Positions 33,489 to 44,822 of a stretch of 64,000 bases of DNA are shown one piece after another; position 1 is the stretch's first letter, and each line of letters starts with the position of its first letter. The notes below the pieces were generated by a model. The model worked only from the letters and a program-made list of their open reading frames with translations. It was not told where the DNA came from and did not search any database. The stretch lies in NCBI GenBank assembly GCA_026936325.1, contig JAPTHN010000003.1, forward strand, positions 46,915,511-46,979,510. The letters are read 5' to 3'. The position numbers and the translations under genes are program-made. This DNA comes from Platynereis dumerilii (lineage: Eukaryota; Annelida; Polychaeta; Phyllodocida; Nereididae).

Positions 33489-33620
33489 GTGTTTTCCCCC
33501 TTTCAGCGTACAGTTATTTTTTATAAGGGCTAATACCAATGGAAAACACAATTAAAACAAAGAGAAGCATGCTTCTTGCTGCCATTACGCACGACCGAAA
33601 GCGCAATGAGTTAATGCCCA

Positions 33621-34078
33621 CCACTGGGCCAAAGGGGTTTAACTTGTTTGGATCCTTCGGCTGTAAACCCTTCGACTTCTAGATCTTCAAAACCCTCAGG
33701 TTCTTGGTTTATATGTAAATGGAACTTTGATGTGACCTCATTGAAGTTTAAAGTCCAACTCATAGTTTCAGGTATTGCTGCGCTCTTGCTGCTCCCGTTT
33801 TCTCAAGCACTCTGCATTGGTTTCATGAGTGTGGATATTCAAAGAAATGAGTGACCAGTTTGATTGTGCAGAAAGAAATGGGGCAGATCTTTTCTTCTGT
33901 GTTTCTTTCAAATTTGGCTCCAATTTTAATACTCTAGCTGGTTAATAGATACCCCAATGCCAGATTGTACCAATGCTTAACACGGGTTATCCTAAAGTGG
34001 TTAACTCCTAACTTATTTTTTAACAGGGTTCAGTGAAAATAACTTGGCCATGTTTTAAGCCGACCTCATGTTATATAA
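33621..34078. other. No feature seen
   Basis: Ordinary AT-rich sequence between the CR1 LINE and the RNase H fragment. Confidence 0.4.
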
Positions 34079-34659
34079 TACGCAGTCACCTCCGCAAACA
34101 CAAGTTACTGTAATGAACGTATACCTGATGTGTGCTCGATATTCACAGCGGAACTGACAGCTATCTACAAGGCGGTAGAAATGGCAGTCAACTTGGAAAC
34201 TAACAATTTTGTAATTTGCTGTGACTCAAAGCCTCTATTGCAGGCGATAGCCAACAAGCAGGTGGAAACCCCTCTTGTATTAGACATTCTTTTTACCTTA
34301 GCAGCAATGAAAGAAAACAAGGAGATTATATTTTGTTGGATTCCAAGTCATGTTGATATCAAAGGAAATGAGATGGCTGATCTTCATGCGAAGAGAGCCT
34401 TAAGTAAAAACTTAACGGACTATGTTGTCCCTTATACGGATTTTAGAAAGCATATCAATGACTTTACCAAGTATAGTTGGCAAGTACAATGGAATGCTTG
34501 CCAACGAAACAAGCTACGCACAATACTACCACACGTCATGAAAGATATAAAAATTGATGTGCACTCACGCAGAGAGCAAATCGTAATTCATAGATGTCTT
34601 ATAGGGCACAGCAGATTAACCCACTCACACTTTTTAAACAATGACGCAGCACCAATATG
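34079..34659 (+). pseudogene. Internal fragment of LINE ORF2 (RNase H region), no tail
   Basis: It aligns without gaps to 23929-24509 with roughly 15 differences over 581 bp by eye. It starts inside RNase H just after the first catalytic Asp and stops four bases into the CCHC motif. The frame is open from 34130 to 34660. CDSKPLLQA replaces SDSKSALQA, keeping the Asp, and EMADLHAKRA is intact. Since target-primed copies keep the 3' end, a piece lacking both ends needs another explanation, such as a DNA-level transfer or deletion on both sides. Confidence 0.9.
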
Positions 34660-36753
34660 ACAGGCCTGCTGAAGAAACCGGACTTCTTCATGGCCCTTCA
34701 CTCATATCATGTATTGCCTGTAGTAGTCAGGATGACCAATTCTGCTTGAAATTGCCAACCACACAGAAATCAAGTTAAAAGACAAACAAACAGTATGGCT
34801 CATCCAAATATTTAGCTTTTTTTAAAACTCTGCCAACCGCAAGCACAGTACTAACATTGACCCACAACATTAAACAAACATGATCAAATGTTTTTTCAAA
34901 ATTTTTAGAAGATATGTACCACTGTAGAAGTGCTATGTTATTTTGAAAGCCTTCCATTGAGATGAATAAATGAAGAATTTCACCTCTGTGTGTTAGCGGA
35001 AGTAACATTCAGATTCGAATTCTCGGCTGTTTAAATACTGAATAACTTTTGGCCGAATGAATCTCTTTCACAAACTTCAGTAGAATTTTTTTACCGGGTT
35101 ACTGTATATTTCTACTAAATGTTTTCTGTCATCCATTTTGTTTTGACACTATTTATGTCATAGTGATAATTTCTTTCTCACATGAACAGAAGTTCTTGGC
35201 TTACATGGTTTAGTGTTTGTCGTTCCAATTAGTTTTACACAAGAAATGTATAATAAAAAGTCAAACTATAAGCATCAAAAGGTTTACCCTTTCTGTGCAG
35301 AAAATGCAAATATGGTGTCCCATTTGACTGCAGGAACTATTTCAAGTTAACATTTGACATTCCACATCAGTCTTCATTTTGTTCAAATTGACTTTTGACT
35401 CTCCAAGCATACTCTGTTGGCCTTTTTGGACCCTGAGTCATAAAACAAGAGATAAAGATTGTTTTGTGGGAGACCTGGGATCAGACAGGGATAGGCAGGC
35501 TGCAAAAGAAGGGCTCCTGTCAAGTTCTGAGTGCTAGACCATGTAGCCACCATCCTAACATATCTCTTGGTGGGAGCTGTCAAAGCAACTCATCACTCGT
35601 TACTCTTCGCGAATGAGAAGATGCACTTTTGATGTTGGCCAGTTGGAGCATGGCAATGTAGGGTTTGACTTTTATAGGGCATATTTTCTTATACTTATTT
35701 CTGATTTTATCTCTGACCTTAAGAGAAATTGGGTGAGTTTATATCTTTGTTTTTCTGTTATATACCAATTATTTAAGGTGTTTCTGTGAATGGCCATTGC
35801 GAAATGGCTCTTACTCAGCCCACAATGATGGTTGTGTAGACTTTATAACCATGTGCCAGGTTGCCTGGATGGCTTTTATGTGTTGTGTCATGTCCATGTC
35901 ATGATTCAATGATGTGCATGCAGACATCGATATTCAATATAAAAGAAATCACATCTCAATGATAGGTCTACCTTCCAGCTGGGACTTATGTTTTGCTTGC
36001 CAAAACAAGAATTATGCCATATCTAAGATCAGGTGTAAATCATTTACTCAATAGAAAATCAATGAAGACATGTTTCAAAAATGGTATTTATCGGTCATTA
36101 TTCTGCGAGTCATTTGGAAAAATGAAGTTTAATTTGTAGTCTTGATCAAATCCTGATAAATAACTCATTTGCTTTTTTGTCTGTCATCGAAATATCAATG
36201 TTACAGTGTTGCTTGTAAGTAAGTGAAATGAAATGTCGATGTTTTGTCAATGCTAAACTTCCTCTACTAAACTGCTTTTGGGACCATGGATTCTCATCTG
36301 AGATGAACGATTGAACATTGCTTCACAAAGGTTGATATTTGAGGTAAATGGGACATCAGGGGTTGCCAACTTTTTTTTGCTCTGCAACAGATACGTATGC
36401 GACAGAAGTCTTGCATATCACTTTCTTAGCAAAGATTTTAACCCACGTGCAATTCTAGTATATGGAAAAAATTAGGCAGCCATTCCTAAATATCTGCAGT
36501 TTGGTTGGTGATGTCTAGCATTGACTCAATGGTGAAACATTGTCCGTTTCACTGACTTGAAAGCAGCACTGTATTGAGAAAGTGTCAAGAGCTTAGGGAC
36601 AGCAGTCTTCAACTTAGCATGTCACTGTCTTTTACTTGGAAATGGATGGCAAATCACTGAAGTGACATCACTGCTGATGATATGACTCATTATTATCATT
36701 TTGCAGGGCATTGTCTGGCCATTAACGCCCAGATCGCGGGCGTTAATTATACA
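34660..36753. other. No gene seen; fragment of an old dispersed repeat near 36.42-36.58 kb
   Basis: No reading frame or family was recognised. TCACTTTCTTAGCAAAGATT and TGGTGAAACATTGTCCGTTT correspond to parts of 15.7-15.95 kb. CCATTAACGCCC...GGGCGTTAAT near 36720-36748 is a small hairpin. Confidence 0.4.
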
Positions 36754-36917
36754 ATAACATTTTTTTGGAGGGCATTATGGGGTATTAATCAGTTATGGCC
36801 AGAGGGCAGAAATCATTAACTTAATGCACGAGCCGCTAGGCGAGGGCATTAAATGATTTCTGCCCGAGGGCCATAACTGATTAATACCCCATAATGCCCG
36901 ACAAGTAAAATGTTATT
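36754..36917. mobile_element. Self-palindromic MITE, left copy
   Basis: ATTATGGGGTATTAATCAGT and TATGGCC...CAGAAATCATT are repeated as the complement in the second half (AATGATTTCTG...GGCCATA, ACTGATTAATACCCCATAAT). The arms are about 75 bp. A near-identical copy in reverse orientation lies at 38502-38663. Confidence 0.85.
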
Positions 36918-37129
36918 ATCATTATTATATACTTTTTAAAAATTGTTTTTCAACTTCCCAAATTTTTATGAAGTACACTGCCATGGTTTTTCTTCCCAAA
37001 CCCCTGCAGATTTGGTTAAACTGGCATTATCATGTAGTGATTAAATAAAATCATAAAAAACGAAGCTGTGACGGATAAATCTAGCCTAAAACTTACATTT
37101 TTAGTCCATTTTGTCACTTTTCGCGCTAC

Positions 37130-37895
37130 GTTTTTCGATCTGACGCTGTTATTTTTGCAGATAGAGCAAATCTACGGCTTTTTCTGTTATCTGTGACTCA
37201 CTGCAGTGTTTGTAGGCTTTTGAATTTTGCAAATCGGACCATTTTTCACTGATTTCTAGCCAAATCTGACAATGTCTGACAGAAATTTTTATTCCTCATG
37301 TCAACAACGTCACCATGACGTCACGTCTGGTGACGTCGCGCAATCTGGGATCCACGGCATTTCATGACCTTAGGTAGCTAGTACCGCTTTCTGTGATTTG
37401 ATTGGTCGAGAGAACAATGTAATCAACATCCGCTCATTCACAAACGTTTTGTGACGTCACCTACTACTTGCTTGTCCACTGATATGTGGACAGAAACGAG
37501 TCTGGACGATAGATGCTTATAATACACAGAGGGCACCACTTGCCCATGTGTTAATCACATTATGGCCCCCATGTGTTAACCACATTATGGCCCTCCATGA
37601 ATTATACCATATGAAGGCCCTGAAAAAAACAGTTAACGGCCTATTTAATGCATGGTCAAGTATATAATAATGGCCGTTAACGCCCGCGAAAACGCCACCT
37701 GGTGTATTGTACCGTATCGTGACGTCATCAGAAGTGACGTCATGGCGATGTTGTTGAATTCAGAGTTCAATTTTTCGTCAGTTTTGGCTCAATCTTGGCC
37801 AAAAATGGTCCAATTTGAATGATTTAAAAACCTAGAATTATCAAAGTCACCATGCTGAGTTCATTTTTGGACTCGGATTTGCTGTAACTTTAATA
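37130..37895. repeat. Imperfect foldback region
   Basis: ATGTCAACAACGTCACCATG (left, about 37300) pairs with GTGACGTCATGGCGATGTTG (right, about 37733). GGACCATTTTTCACTGA and GCCAAATCTGAC pair with parts of TTTTGGCTCAATCTTGGCCA and AAATGGTCCAATTTG. The region lies between the two self-palindromic MITEs, and the whole 36.75-38.66 kb may be one larger element. Confidence 0.6.
37316..37742. promoter_or_regulatory. Cluster of four perfect CRE octamers
   Basis: TGACGTCA occurs at 37316-37323, 37452-37459, 37720-37727 and 37735-37742, with a fifth near match TGACGTCG at 37331. This is the consensus site of CREB/ATF-type bZIP factors. Three sit in the foldback arms, so they may have come with the repeat. 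Function is not shown. Confidence 0.5.
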
Positions 37896-37905
37896 ATAAG
37901 GCCGT

Positions 37906-38455
37906 ACTTCTTCTTCTTCTTCTTCTGCTGTGTGCTGGGATACCCCGGGTCGCCGGGTAGCTTCACCCTGATCTACAGATCAGAGGAGCTGCACATTGGA
38001 TGATAACTTGATAAGGCTGTGAGTCTGGAACATACCCTATTCATTCAGGGATGTCCAGGGTCTTTCAGTTGCCCCAGCATAGAACACTGGATACAACCCA
38101 CCTCCATTTAACGTCCCATGGGCTCGGACTCAGTTTAGTTTCAGTGTAGGTCAATCAGTGTAGACTAGTTCAATCAATCTCCTTTGGTGTCACTGGTGTG
38201 CCGGTTTCTATTTTTGGAACTGGTTCTCTGTGTTGATGCAAATCTATTTTTGGAACTGGTTCTTTTCTGGTATCTCAGATTTCTGTCTTGGTACAAGCTT
38301 CATTCTGGTGCTGGTGTCTTATCTGGTATCTGCATGATTTCGTTTTCAGTGAAGTTGCAGGAGTGGGATTCGAACCCACATCCTCTCAGGCCATTCGATT
38401 CAAAATCAACTGCTATAACGATTAGGCCATGGGGGAACATCGGCGCGGGCGTTCA
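37906..38455 (-). mobile_element. tRNA-headed SINE with (GAA)n tail, minus strand
   Basis: On the minus strand the head (38440-38355) reads GGCCTAATCGTTATAGC (A-box side) and GTGGGTTCGAATCCCAC (perfect B box), with TTTTGAA as the anticodon loop. It ends in GAA repeats at 37906-37922. A body block (GAGTCTGGAACATACCCTAT, GTCTTTCAGTTGCCCCAGCA, CACTGGATACAACCCACCTC) recurs at 46.26-46.35 kb in another SINE. Confidence 0.7.
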
Positions 38456-38501
38456 GTGAAGTTAATTTTTTTCCTTGATGTTAAAAATGATAATAATGAT
38501 A

Positions 38502-38663
38502 ATAACATTTTGTTGTCGGGCATTATGGGGTATTAATCAGTTATGGCCCTCGGTCAGAAATCATTTAATGCCCTCGCCTGGCGGCTCGGGCATTAAGTTA
38601 ATGATTTCTGCCCTCTGGCCATAACTGATTAATACCCCATAACGCCCTCCAAAAAAACGTTAT
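38502..38663. mobile_element. Self-palindromic MITE, right copy (inverted)
   Basis: Its reverse complement matches 36754-36917 almost base for base. Each copy is a hairpin by itself, and together they form an inverted pair 1.6 kb apart. Confidence 0.85.
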
Positions 38664-40852
38664 TGACCAATTAGTGTCTTTTAAAAAATGTTTAAGTTGT
38701 ACACTCATATATAGGCATTTTTCTAAAAAAAAAAAAAAAACTTTAACAACTTATGCTGGGTATATGATGATGTTACAACCCAATTGCAGCTACTACTGAC
38801 GACTGTGAACATTGATATTATGAATATTATGTTTTTTTTAAATTGAGGGAAGTGAAAATGTTTCTGACTCTATACTCTTCTGTGTTGGGAACATGCTGAA
38901 GGATGAAGTAAAGGTGTGCCACTGCATTGCAATAATTCAAGGCAAATGAGTAATTCTCATGTCAACATGATTCATTGCATTTTCTGCCTGAATATTCCTT
39001 GCATCACAACCACTCATACTACATCACAGCTGATCAGCCATTGGGGAGAGGAGGATACAGTGAGAAACATTTCACCCTCGGCATTGGCAATGTATATCTA
39101 CTGTGTTGGTGACCGATGTTGGTGTAACATTTATTATACTTTTCTGTCCGGTGTCTTCTGTCTGTATTGGTGCATGATATCCCCACCAGGGTTGTACAGT
39201 CTACTCCACATGTCATCACTGAGGTTGCCTTCAGGAGAAGTGATACGCAGGTATGATGTCAAGCATAGTGCATAATAATGAATGCTTCTGGTAACTGATA
39301 TTGAGATTGGTTGTAGGCAAAGTAATTAGTTCTCAAAATTGTGGGCACTTTCCTTCACCAATTTCATGCGAACAATTGGAAAACTTGGAATAATTTGAAG
39401 CAAAATCCTGCAACCAAATCTGGCATGAAGCATTGGGTGTTGCACACAGCTTGCTTCATTAACTGCATTTCATCCTGTGATCAGTTGATGTTCAAAGATG
39501 CCTGAATCTGCAGCGGGTGTTGATCAGAGTTGATGGGATTCCCACCAGGTGGCATCCAAGAATGCTGCACTGACAACAGCATCCTGTTGTGAGAAGATCA
39601 TTCCAACTTGTGACACTAAATCCAGTCCCTTATCAGTTTCAAACAGCATTCATTCTAATCCACGTCTCCTGCTCACTGTAATGAAGTCTATGACCCACGT
39701 TGTTGTGTTATCTCCCTTGTGACATCTAAATTGATCATTGCGTCTAAATCAGCTTTTGATGAATACGTTTTCGAAGTGATTATCCTCAAATGTTTGGTGA
39801 TAGAATTGTAGGAAACCATTTTTCTGTGAAAGATTCGAGTTATGCAATTATAAAAGCTGATGTACAGCTATCTTACATTTTAAAATGACAATTTTAATCA
39901 TTATTACAATGTACTATCTCAAGACACTTGAGTAAGCCAACATTAATCTTCAGCTCCTCATAACAGTTTCAATGAGGAACAAAAACCCATAGTACTGGTC
40001 CTAATTCATTTCCAGCAATGTTAGAGCTACTATTTCGTTCTTATTTCTGCAAGCAAATCTGATAAGAATAATTAAGTAAAAATAGACATTGTTATACTAG
40101 TAATTCTTATAAAACTATGATAAACAAAAGTATTGCCAGATTTCTGTGGAACTTCTAATATTTTAGAGACGGAATGATTGTTGGGTTCATTGCTAACAGA
40201 GCTGTTGCTTTGTTGTCATCAATTTATTTTCTCCAGTATATTTTTCACAGCTGCAATTTGTCAGTTGTTAGGCTGGTCACAAATTATAGCACACAATAGG
40301 CCTACTTAAGATGAAATAGAATTTGTTGAGATGATCTTTTCAAGTAGTTTCATTTATGCTATAACATTTTTAGCAGCACAGCTGCTCTTACCCGAAGACT
40401 TTTATGCAAATGTTGTCAACGCTCAGGAGGTCACTCTCTTTCAACAATCTCATTCAAATTCACTATACAGTCTCTCTAATTTATTAATTTTCTACCAGTC
40501 ACTTTTGGGACCCTTCTGTGATGGAGAAGATTAACAAAGAAACTAAATGGACTGGCTTCCACGGGTCATCAAAGGTCAATCATGGCTTCTTCTTCTTCTC
40601 CTATGCATACTGTACTATTGTTATAATCTGCCCAACATATTCAAAGGCCCGCATTAATTGTTGAAATGTCAATCAAAACCATGATAAATTGTTGATGATA
40701 TGTAACCTTTTCATAAAATGTTTTAACAAAACCAACTTCAGTTATGTTTACACCGCTTATTCCTTAGAAGCCGTTTTGTCAACAGAGGTATCTGATAAAA
40801 TGTGTATTATTAAGCAATCATGTTGATGCTCCTAAACTTTATAATTTCATTA
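38664..40852. other. No gene seen
   Basis: AT-rich DNA without recognised families. A 119-codon open stretch near 38.9-39.3 kb lacks an ATG at its start and resembles nothing known. Confidence 0.4.
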
Positions 40853-41184
40853 ATTGAATATTTGTCAAGAATATACATTTATACACTGGTCTTTCTTGTC
40901 ACAAAAAATATCTTTGAAATGTTATCGAAATTGTGATAAATTGTAGTTATTATACCAAAAATATACTAAATGATAATTCATGTTATAACATGCAATAGGC
41001 AGAGAGTAATACATTTTTACTTTGAAACATGTTGCTACAATTATTTGTACAAATAATAAATTTACATTTATTATGAAATGTTTTAAACTAAAAGTTTATA
41101 AATATTGTATAATCAGGAGAAAATTTTAACTAGCCCTGAGGATCCAGCCACTGCTCAAGCAAGTTTCTTCAGAGCAAGTATTAT

Positions 41185-43409
41185 TATCTGGACGCCTCTG
41201 GCGTCCAGATACTGTCTCACAACAGCCTACTTCCTGTCTTTTCTTGTGTTTTTCAGTTTCCTGTTGGCTGAACATAAGACATAGTGATGTACACAGTAAA
41301 CCCATCAAACTTACTTTATGTTGCACACACGTGATCCAAGTGACTCAGACTGATATAGCAAACAGATAGTGGATAGATCTACAGATATCACCCGGTGAAT
41401 TGGTCCTTAACACCGAGAATAGCTGGAAATCTGTGTTGCAATCATGGAAAATTGACTGGATTCTAAATAGGACAATGTACTAGAATTATAACTGATGTAC
41501 TGTCCCTATGGCACACCAGGGAGGGGGGACCAGTCTACCAGAATCTGATATGCTTCAGCGCACACCCGTCATCAACACGCGGTAGCCACCTAGCATGCAA
41601 AATACGCACTAATGCTATTGGTTGAGAGAGCTACAGTGCAACCTCTTTATTTCGCGCTCCTTGGGAGACATACTTTGCCTGCCGCGATATAGCAGAGGTC
41701 CTCCCTATTTCGCGGTAGACTGCAGCGCCCCCTAGCGTGCATGACGGCCGTGTGCATTCAACCAGAACAGTGCTATCATTGCTAATATATATATAATCTT
41801 TATTCACTGTAGAAAAACAATTAGAGCTGCCTGTTAGCTGCTGTACACAATAACAATTGCATGATAATTACTCTGATTCACTGATTGGAATCAACTCATT
41901 TATGGAATGAATGGATATAGTATTACATGTTTGTAGTTGCTTGAACTCAGATAATGGCAATTGTGGTTGGCAGGCCAATGCCAATTAGTGTCATGTTTGT
42001 CCCAGCAGATATTCAATCTGTCTATGGAGGCCTATAGAAATATACATGTAGCCCTTACCCTTGAAGTAACTGTATATTTCACTTTGTTAAATGCAAATAA
42101 TGACTAACAGTTAAAATATTCTTTATGCTAAATTGATTTAAGTTTATAGTGCAGCATCTTTCTGCAGATCTTTTACTCATAACTTAGCAGAAGCATGCAA
42201 TGGCTAAGGATTGCAGTGCAGCTGACACAAGTGCTAACAGCAATTAGCTTAATTACACTTCACACCTCTGTCCATCCACTCACAGCAAAGACTAGTGTCA
42301 AGCTCACAATGACCTGCCAGTTATATTAGCAATATTAATTGCTATTCAGACAATTCCAGCAGCTTCCAACTGATTCTGCTGGTATCAAACTCTGTGCTAG
42401 CTTGCAAAGATAGCCAGTCAAGTGCGACGTCGTGAATACGCAATGACGCAATCCAAGCTCTTTGATATGCCTGCTGAAAGGATGGGGGACATAGGGGTGC
42501 CGCCATTTTGGGAGGTTCGCGATATAGAGAAGCGCGATATAGGGAGGTTGCACTGTATATAGATTTGCCGTTGTTCAACAACTACATCATTAGATTGAAA
42601 CTGGCATGCATAAACAATTTAAAAGGGGGTTAAAGAGCCCTAAAGCTATTGACCAACTTGTGACCGACTTATGCTCAGACAGGATGAACTGTTTTACAAC
42701 CATGGCCTCATTCACACCTCCTTCTGACCTAAAGAATGGCTTTTTGAGGAAGCATACTACACTGGTCCATTTGTTTGACAATGTATAGAAACAAAATAAA
42801 AAGAATTCTCCCATGATGCATATATGTTTTAATAAAGTGAAGTCATGGTAAATGTAAGCTGCATATGCCTATACACATACACATACAGCAAGATTGTTGG
42901 GTAATTTGAAAGAGGTGTGAAAAGGGGTAAATACATTTACTCTACCCTTGGTCCATTTTTCTAGGCCAATGTGCAATGAAGTAGGGCAATAGCCTCAGGG
43001 CTCTTTGACTTCGTTTAAATTATGTTATTGCTTTCTTTCTCAAACATCTCAGGTTTTATTGAAATCATAAAAGTGGGTCTGCTTCATGAAGATGAGCTGT
43101 ATCTACCTTAGCTTAAGATGTCCAAAGCAATGATGAGCTGTGGGTGTGTATCTCCTCTGTCAGCTTAACACAACTATTTCAAGTTGTTAAACACACAACT
43201 CCATCACACACAATCAAAAAACTTCATGCTTCGCTATGTAGCAATACATTTATTTCTCTCTCTTAAGGCCCATTGGCCACTATGCCCTGATAACTTCTGA
43301 CTACTGCTATTATAATTCAGCCAACCAGACTACCAGACCAATATTATGTTACAATGTTCAGGTCAATTATCAGCGTCCAGATATGCAAATTGCAATTTGC
43401 CTTCTAGTT
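41185..43409. mobile_element. 2.2-kb insertion in MULE copy E1
   Basis: It starts with a 27-bp hairpin (TATCTGGACGCC, TCT, GGCGTCCAGATA), and GCGTCCAGATA recurs near its right end (43373-43383). Comparison with E4 (TATTAT joined to GGAAGCCTGG) shows that this block is additional. The family is unknown and no target duplication was fixed. Confidence 0.55.
41634..42555. mobile_element. pogo/Tigger-like non-autonomous element, 922 bp
   Basis: The ends are CAGTGCAACCTC and its complement (GAGGTTGCACTG, with one base difference) followed inward by CGCGATATAG-type sequence. TA flanks both sides (41632-41633, 42556-42557). CAGT...AACCTC ends with TA duplication are typical of pogo/Tigger elements. 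No transposase frame. Confidence 0.8.
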
Positions 43410-43640
43410 GAAGCCTGGTAGTTCGATTTCGATTGAGAGAATTATAGAGTGCTCAAAATCACAAATTGCCTCAGTAAGCTGCCACATGAAGTCAGTGCAG
43501 TGCAATATGCGTTCCTGGACATGCTGGAGAATACGACGATATGTCCACACGTCTTTGGCACTTGCGAGACAAGCAACAAAAGGAAATACTTTTCCTTGAA
43601 AACGACCATGTATGGTGACAAACTGCTGCTGGCCAAAATC
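43404..43640 (-). pseudogene. MULE transposase core fragment (E1)
   Basis: 79 codons on the minus strand: FVTIHGRFQGKVFPFVACL, KDVWTYRRILQHVQERI and ICDFEHSIILSIEIELPGF. The pattern hG-x-(F/Y)-x-G-x-hFPh, TYRRhLQ-x-h and hxDFExA is that of the MULE transposase domain (DDE fold; the DFE Asp is expected to be catalytic). The first part of the DDE domain and the rest of the protein were not found. Identification is by motif recognition only. Confidence 0.7.
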
Positions 43641-44022
43641 TGGAATATGGAACTATATGATTCTTCTTCTTTTTCATGACCTACTCATTGTTATTCTTGA
43701 ATTGACAGGACATAGCAAGAATAGTAAGTATATTCCAAAAACAACAGTCTGGACAACCAACTGAGTCAGCTGAAGCAGTTGTCGTCATGTGTTTAAGAAC
43801 AAGTCACAAAAAATGTTTACTGACAACGGAGCAGGGGCTCAGATCCTTCTTATCCTCCACAACATGCAACTGCAGCTATGAAGATACGTATATAAAAAAC
43901 CAATTCAGTCTCTAAGTAGCCCAATTCAGTGCTGATGGGACGTAAAACACAAACTCACTTCCCGCCAGCCCCCCTGGGTGCAGTTGCCCCATCTCCTCCT
44001 GCTCCTTCATCCACATAAAAGC

Positions 44023-44160
44023 AACAAAAAAGCACCCATCACAACTCACAGACTTAACATATCAAGAACCCTGACACAAACAAAGTATGTCTCTAAATAG
44101 CCCACTCAGGTGCTGATGAGATGTAAAAAACCAACTCAAACACACTCACTCCTTCATCTT
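44023..44160 (+). mobile_element. 5'-truncated copy of the 55.8-kb ORF1-only family
   Basis: AAAGCAACAAAAAAGCACCC and ACTCACAGACTTAACATATC, followed by the tail GTCTCTAAATAGCCCACTCA, match the 3' UTR at 57126-57259. It shows that this ORF1-only family made more than one copy. Confidence 0.8.
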
Positions 44161-44559
44161 TCGCTATTACTCGTGGTGGTGCTGTGTGCAAAATTCGTCT
44201 GCATGAACTTTCTGATCAGAACTTTGCACTTGGTAACCTGTAACCTCTAACATACTTTCATTTCTCTCTCTTTAATTTGGTGAAAAGTCTCAGACCGAAA
44301 CACAGGCAGAGGATGGGAAAATTATTATAGAAACTACAAACACCAACATTTTGTCTGAAACACTTTTATTGACGGGAATAATAGCTCCCCTTTCCAGCTC
44401 TCCTGAGACCGGCAAATTTCAAAATGGCAATCGTGCACTGTCAACAATGATTTTGCAAGAAAAACTGTCGTCTTTGTACATGTTGTGATGCCCTCTGCAC
44501 CTCAGAATTAAGTATGCAAGAACCAGGTAACATAGGTTTTTGTCGTCCTCCTCCGGAAT

Positions 44560-44822
44560 GCCGTCAAGAACAGGATGCACCTAGCCCTGTCAGGTGATGG
44601 AGGTCTCTCCCGAGGAGATCGCCGGTGGCGCTGAGGAGATCTGGACCGCTGCCTGGTGCCCTGAGGAGTCCTATCCCGATGTCCAGAAGCAGAGGAGGGA
44701 TCCCTAGGCCTTTCAGACTGCCACGACCGTCGAGGTGACGGACTGATGGAGGAATCCCTGGAGTGTCTAGAGCTGGCTTGTCCCGGTGGGGGCCTGCCCA
44801 GGGGGGCCTGCTCTTGCTGGAT
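44560..44822 (-). pseudogene. GC-rich island with Arg/Ser/Pro-rich reading frame
   Basis: One minus-strand frame is open for about 85 codons and reads RSP-rich (SISPSPRRSWQSERPRDPSS, RQRSRSPQRHRRSPRERPPS). The similar stretch at 52560-53060 also lies next to a MULE copy. It is either a low-complexity part of the MULE's own gene or a neighbouring gene copied with it; I cannot decide. Confidence 0.4.

Larger units (their letters stand above)
29189..33620 (-). mobile_element. CR1-type LINE on the minus strand, decayed
   Basis: In element order (right to left): a PHD-finger ORF with a 2A-like motif, APE endonuclease, reverse transcriptase, and a 3' end of TTGAT repeats near 29189-29215. The pieces lie in several frames, so the copy is dead. 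Two MITEs sit in it (32062-32507 in the endonuclease, 30153-30370 directly before YNYADD). The 5' end is placed near 33.6 kb, where readable similarity stops. Confidence 0.85.
40853..43955 (-). mobile_element. MULE remnant, copy E1 (split by a 2.2-kb insertion)
   Basis: 40853-41184 matches 53104-53435, and 43410-43955 continues it. Between lies 41185-43409. The minus-strand transposase core is at 43404-43640. At the right end a LINE-type tail (GTCTCTAAGTAGCCCAATTC, GGGACGTAAAACAC, 43910-43960) is embedded, as in the other MULE copies. Confidence 0.75.

Noticed and set aside
38355-38440. tRNA gene (Gln-like loop TTTTGAA, minus strand)
   Set aside because: The acceptor arms do not pair and the sequence continues into a SINE body with a (GAA)n tail, so it is a SINE head.
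38916-39275. 119-codon open stretch
   Set aside because: No ATG at its start, no recognisable motif, and length within chance expectation for 64 kb.
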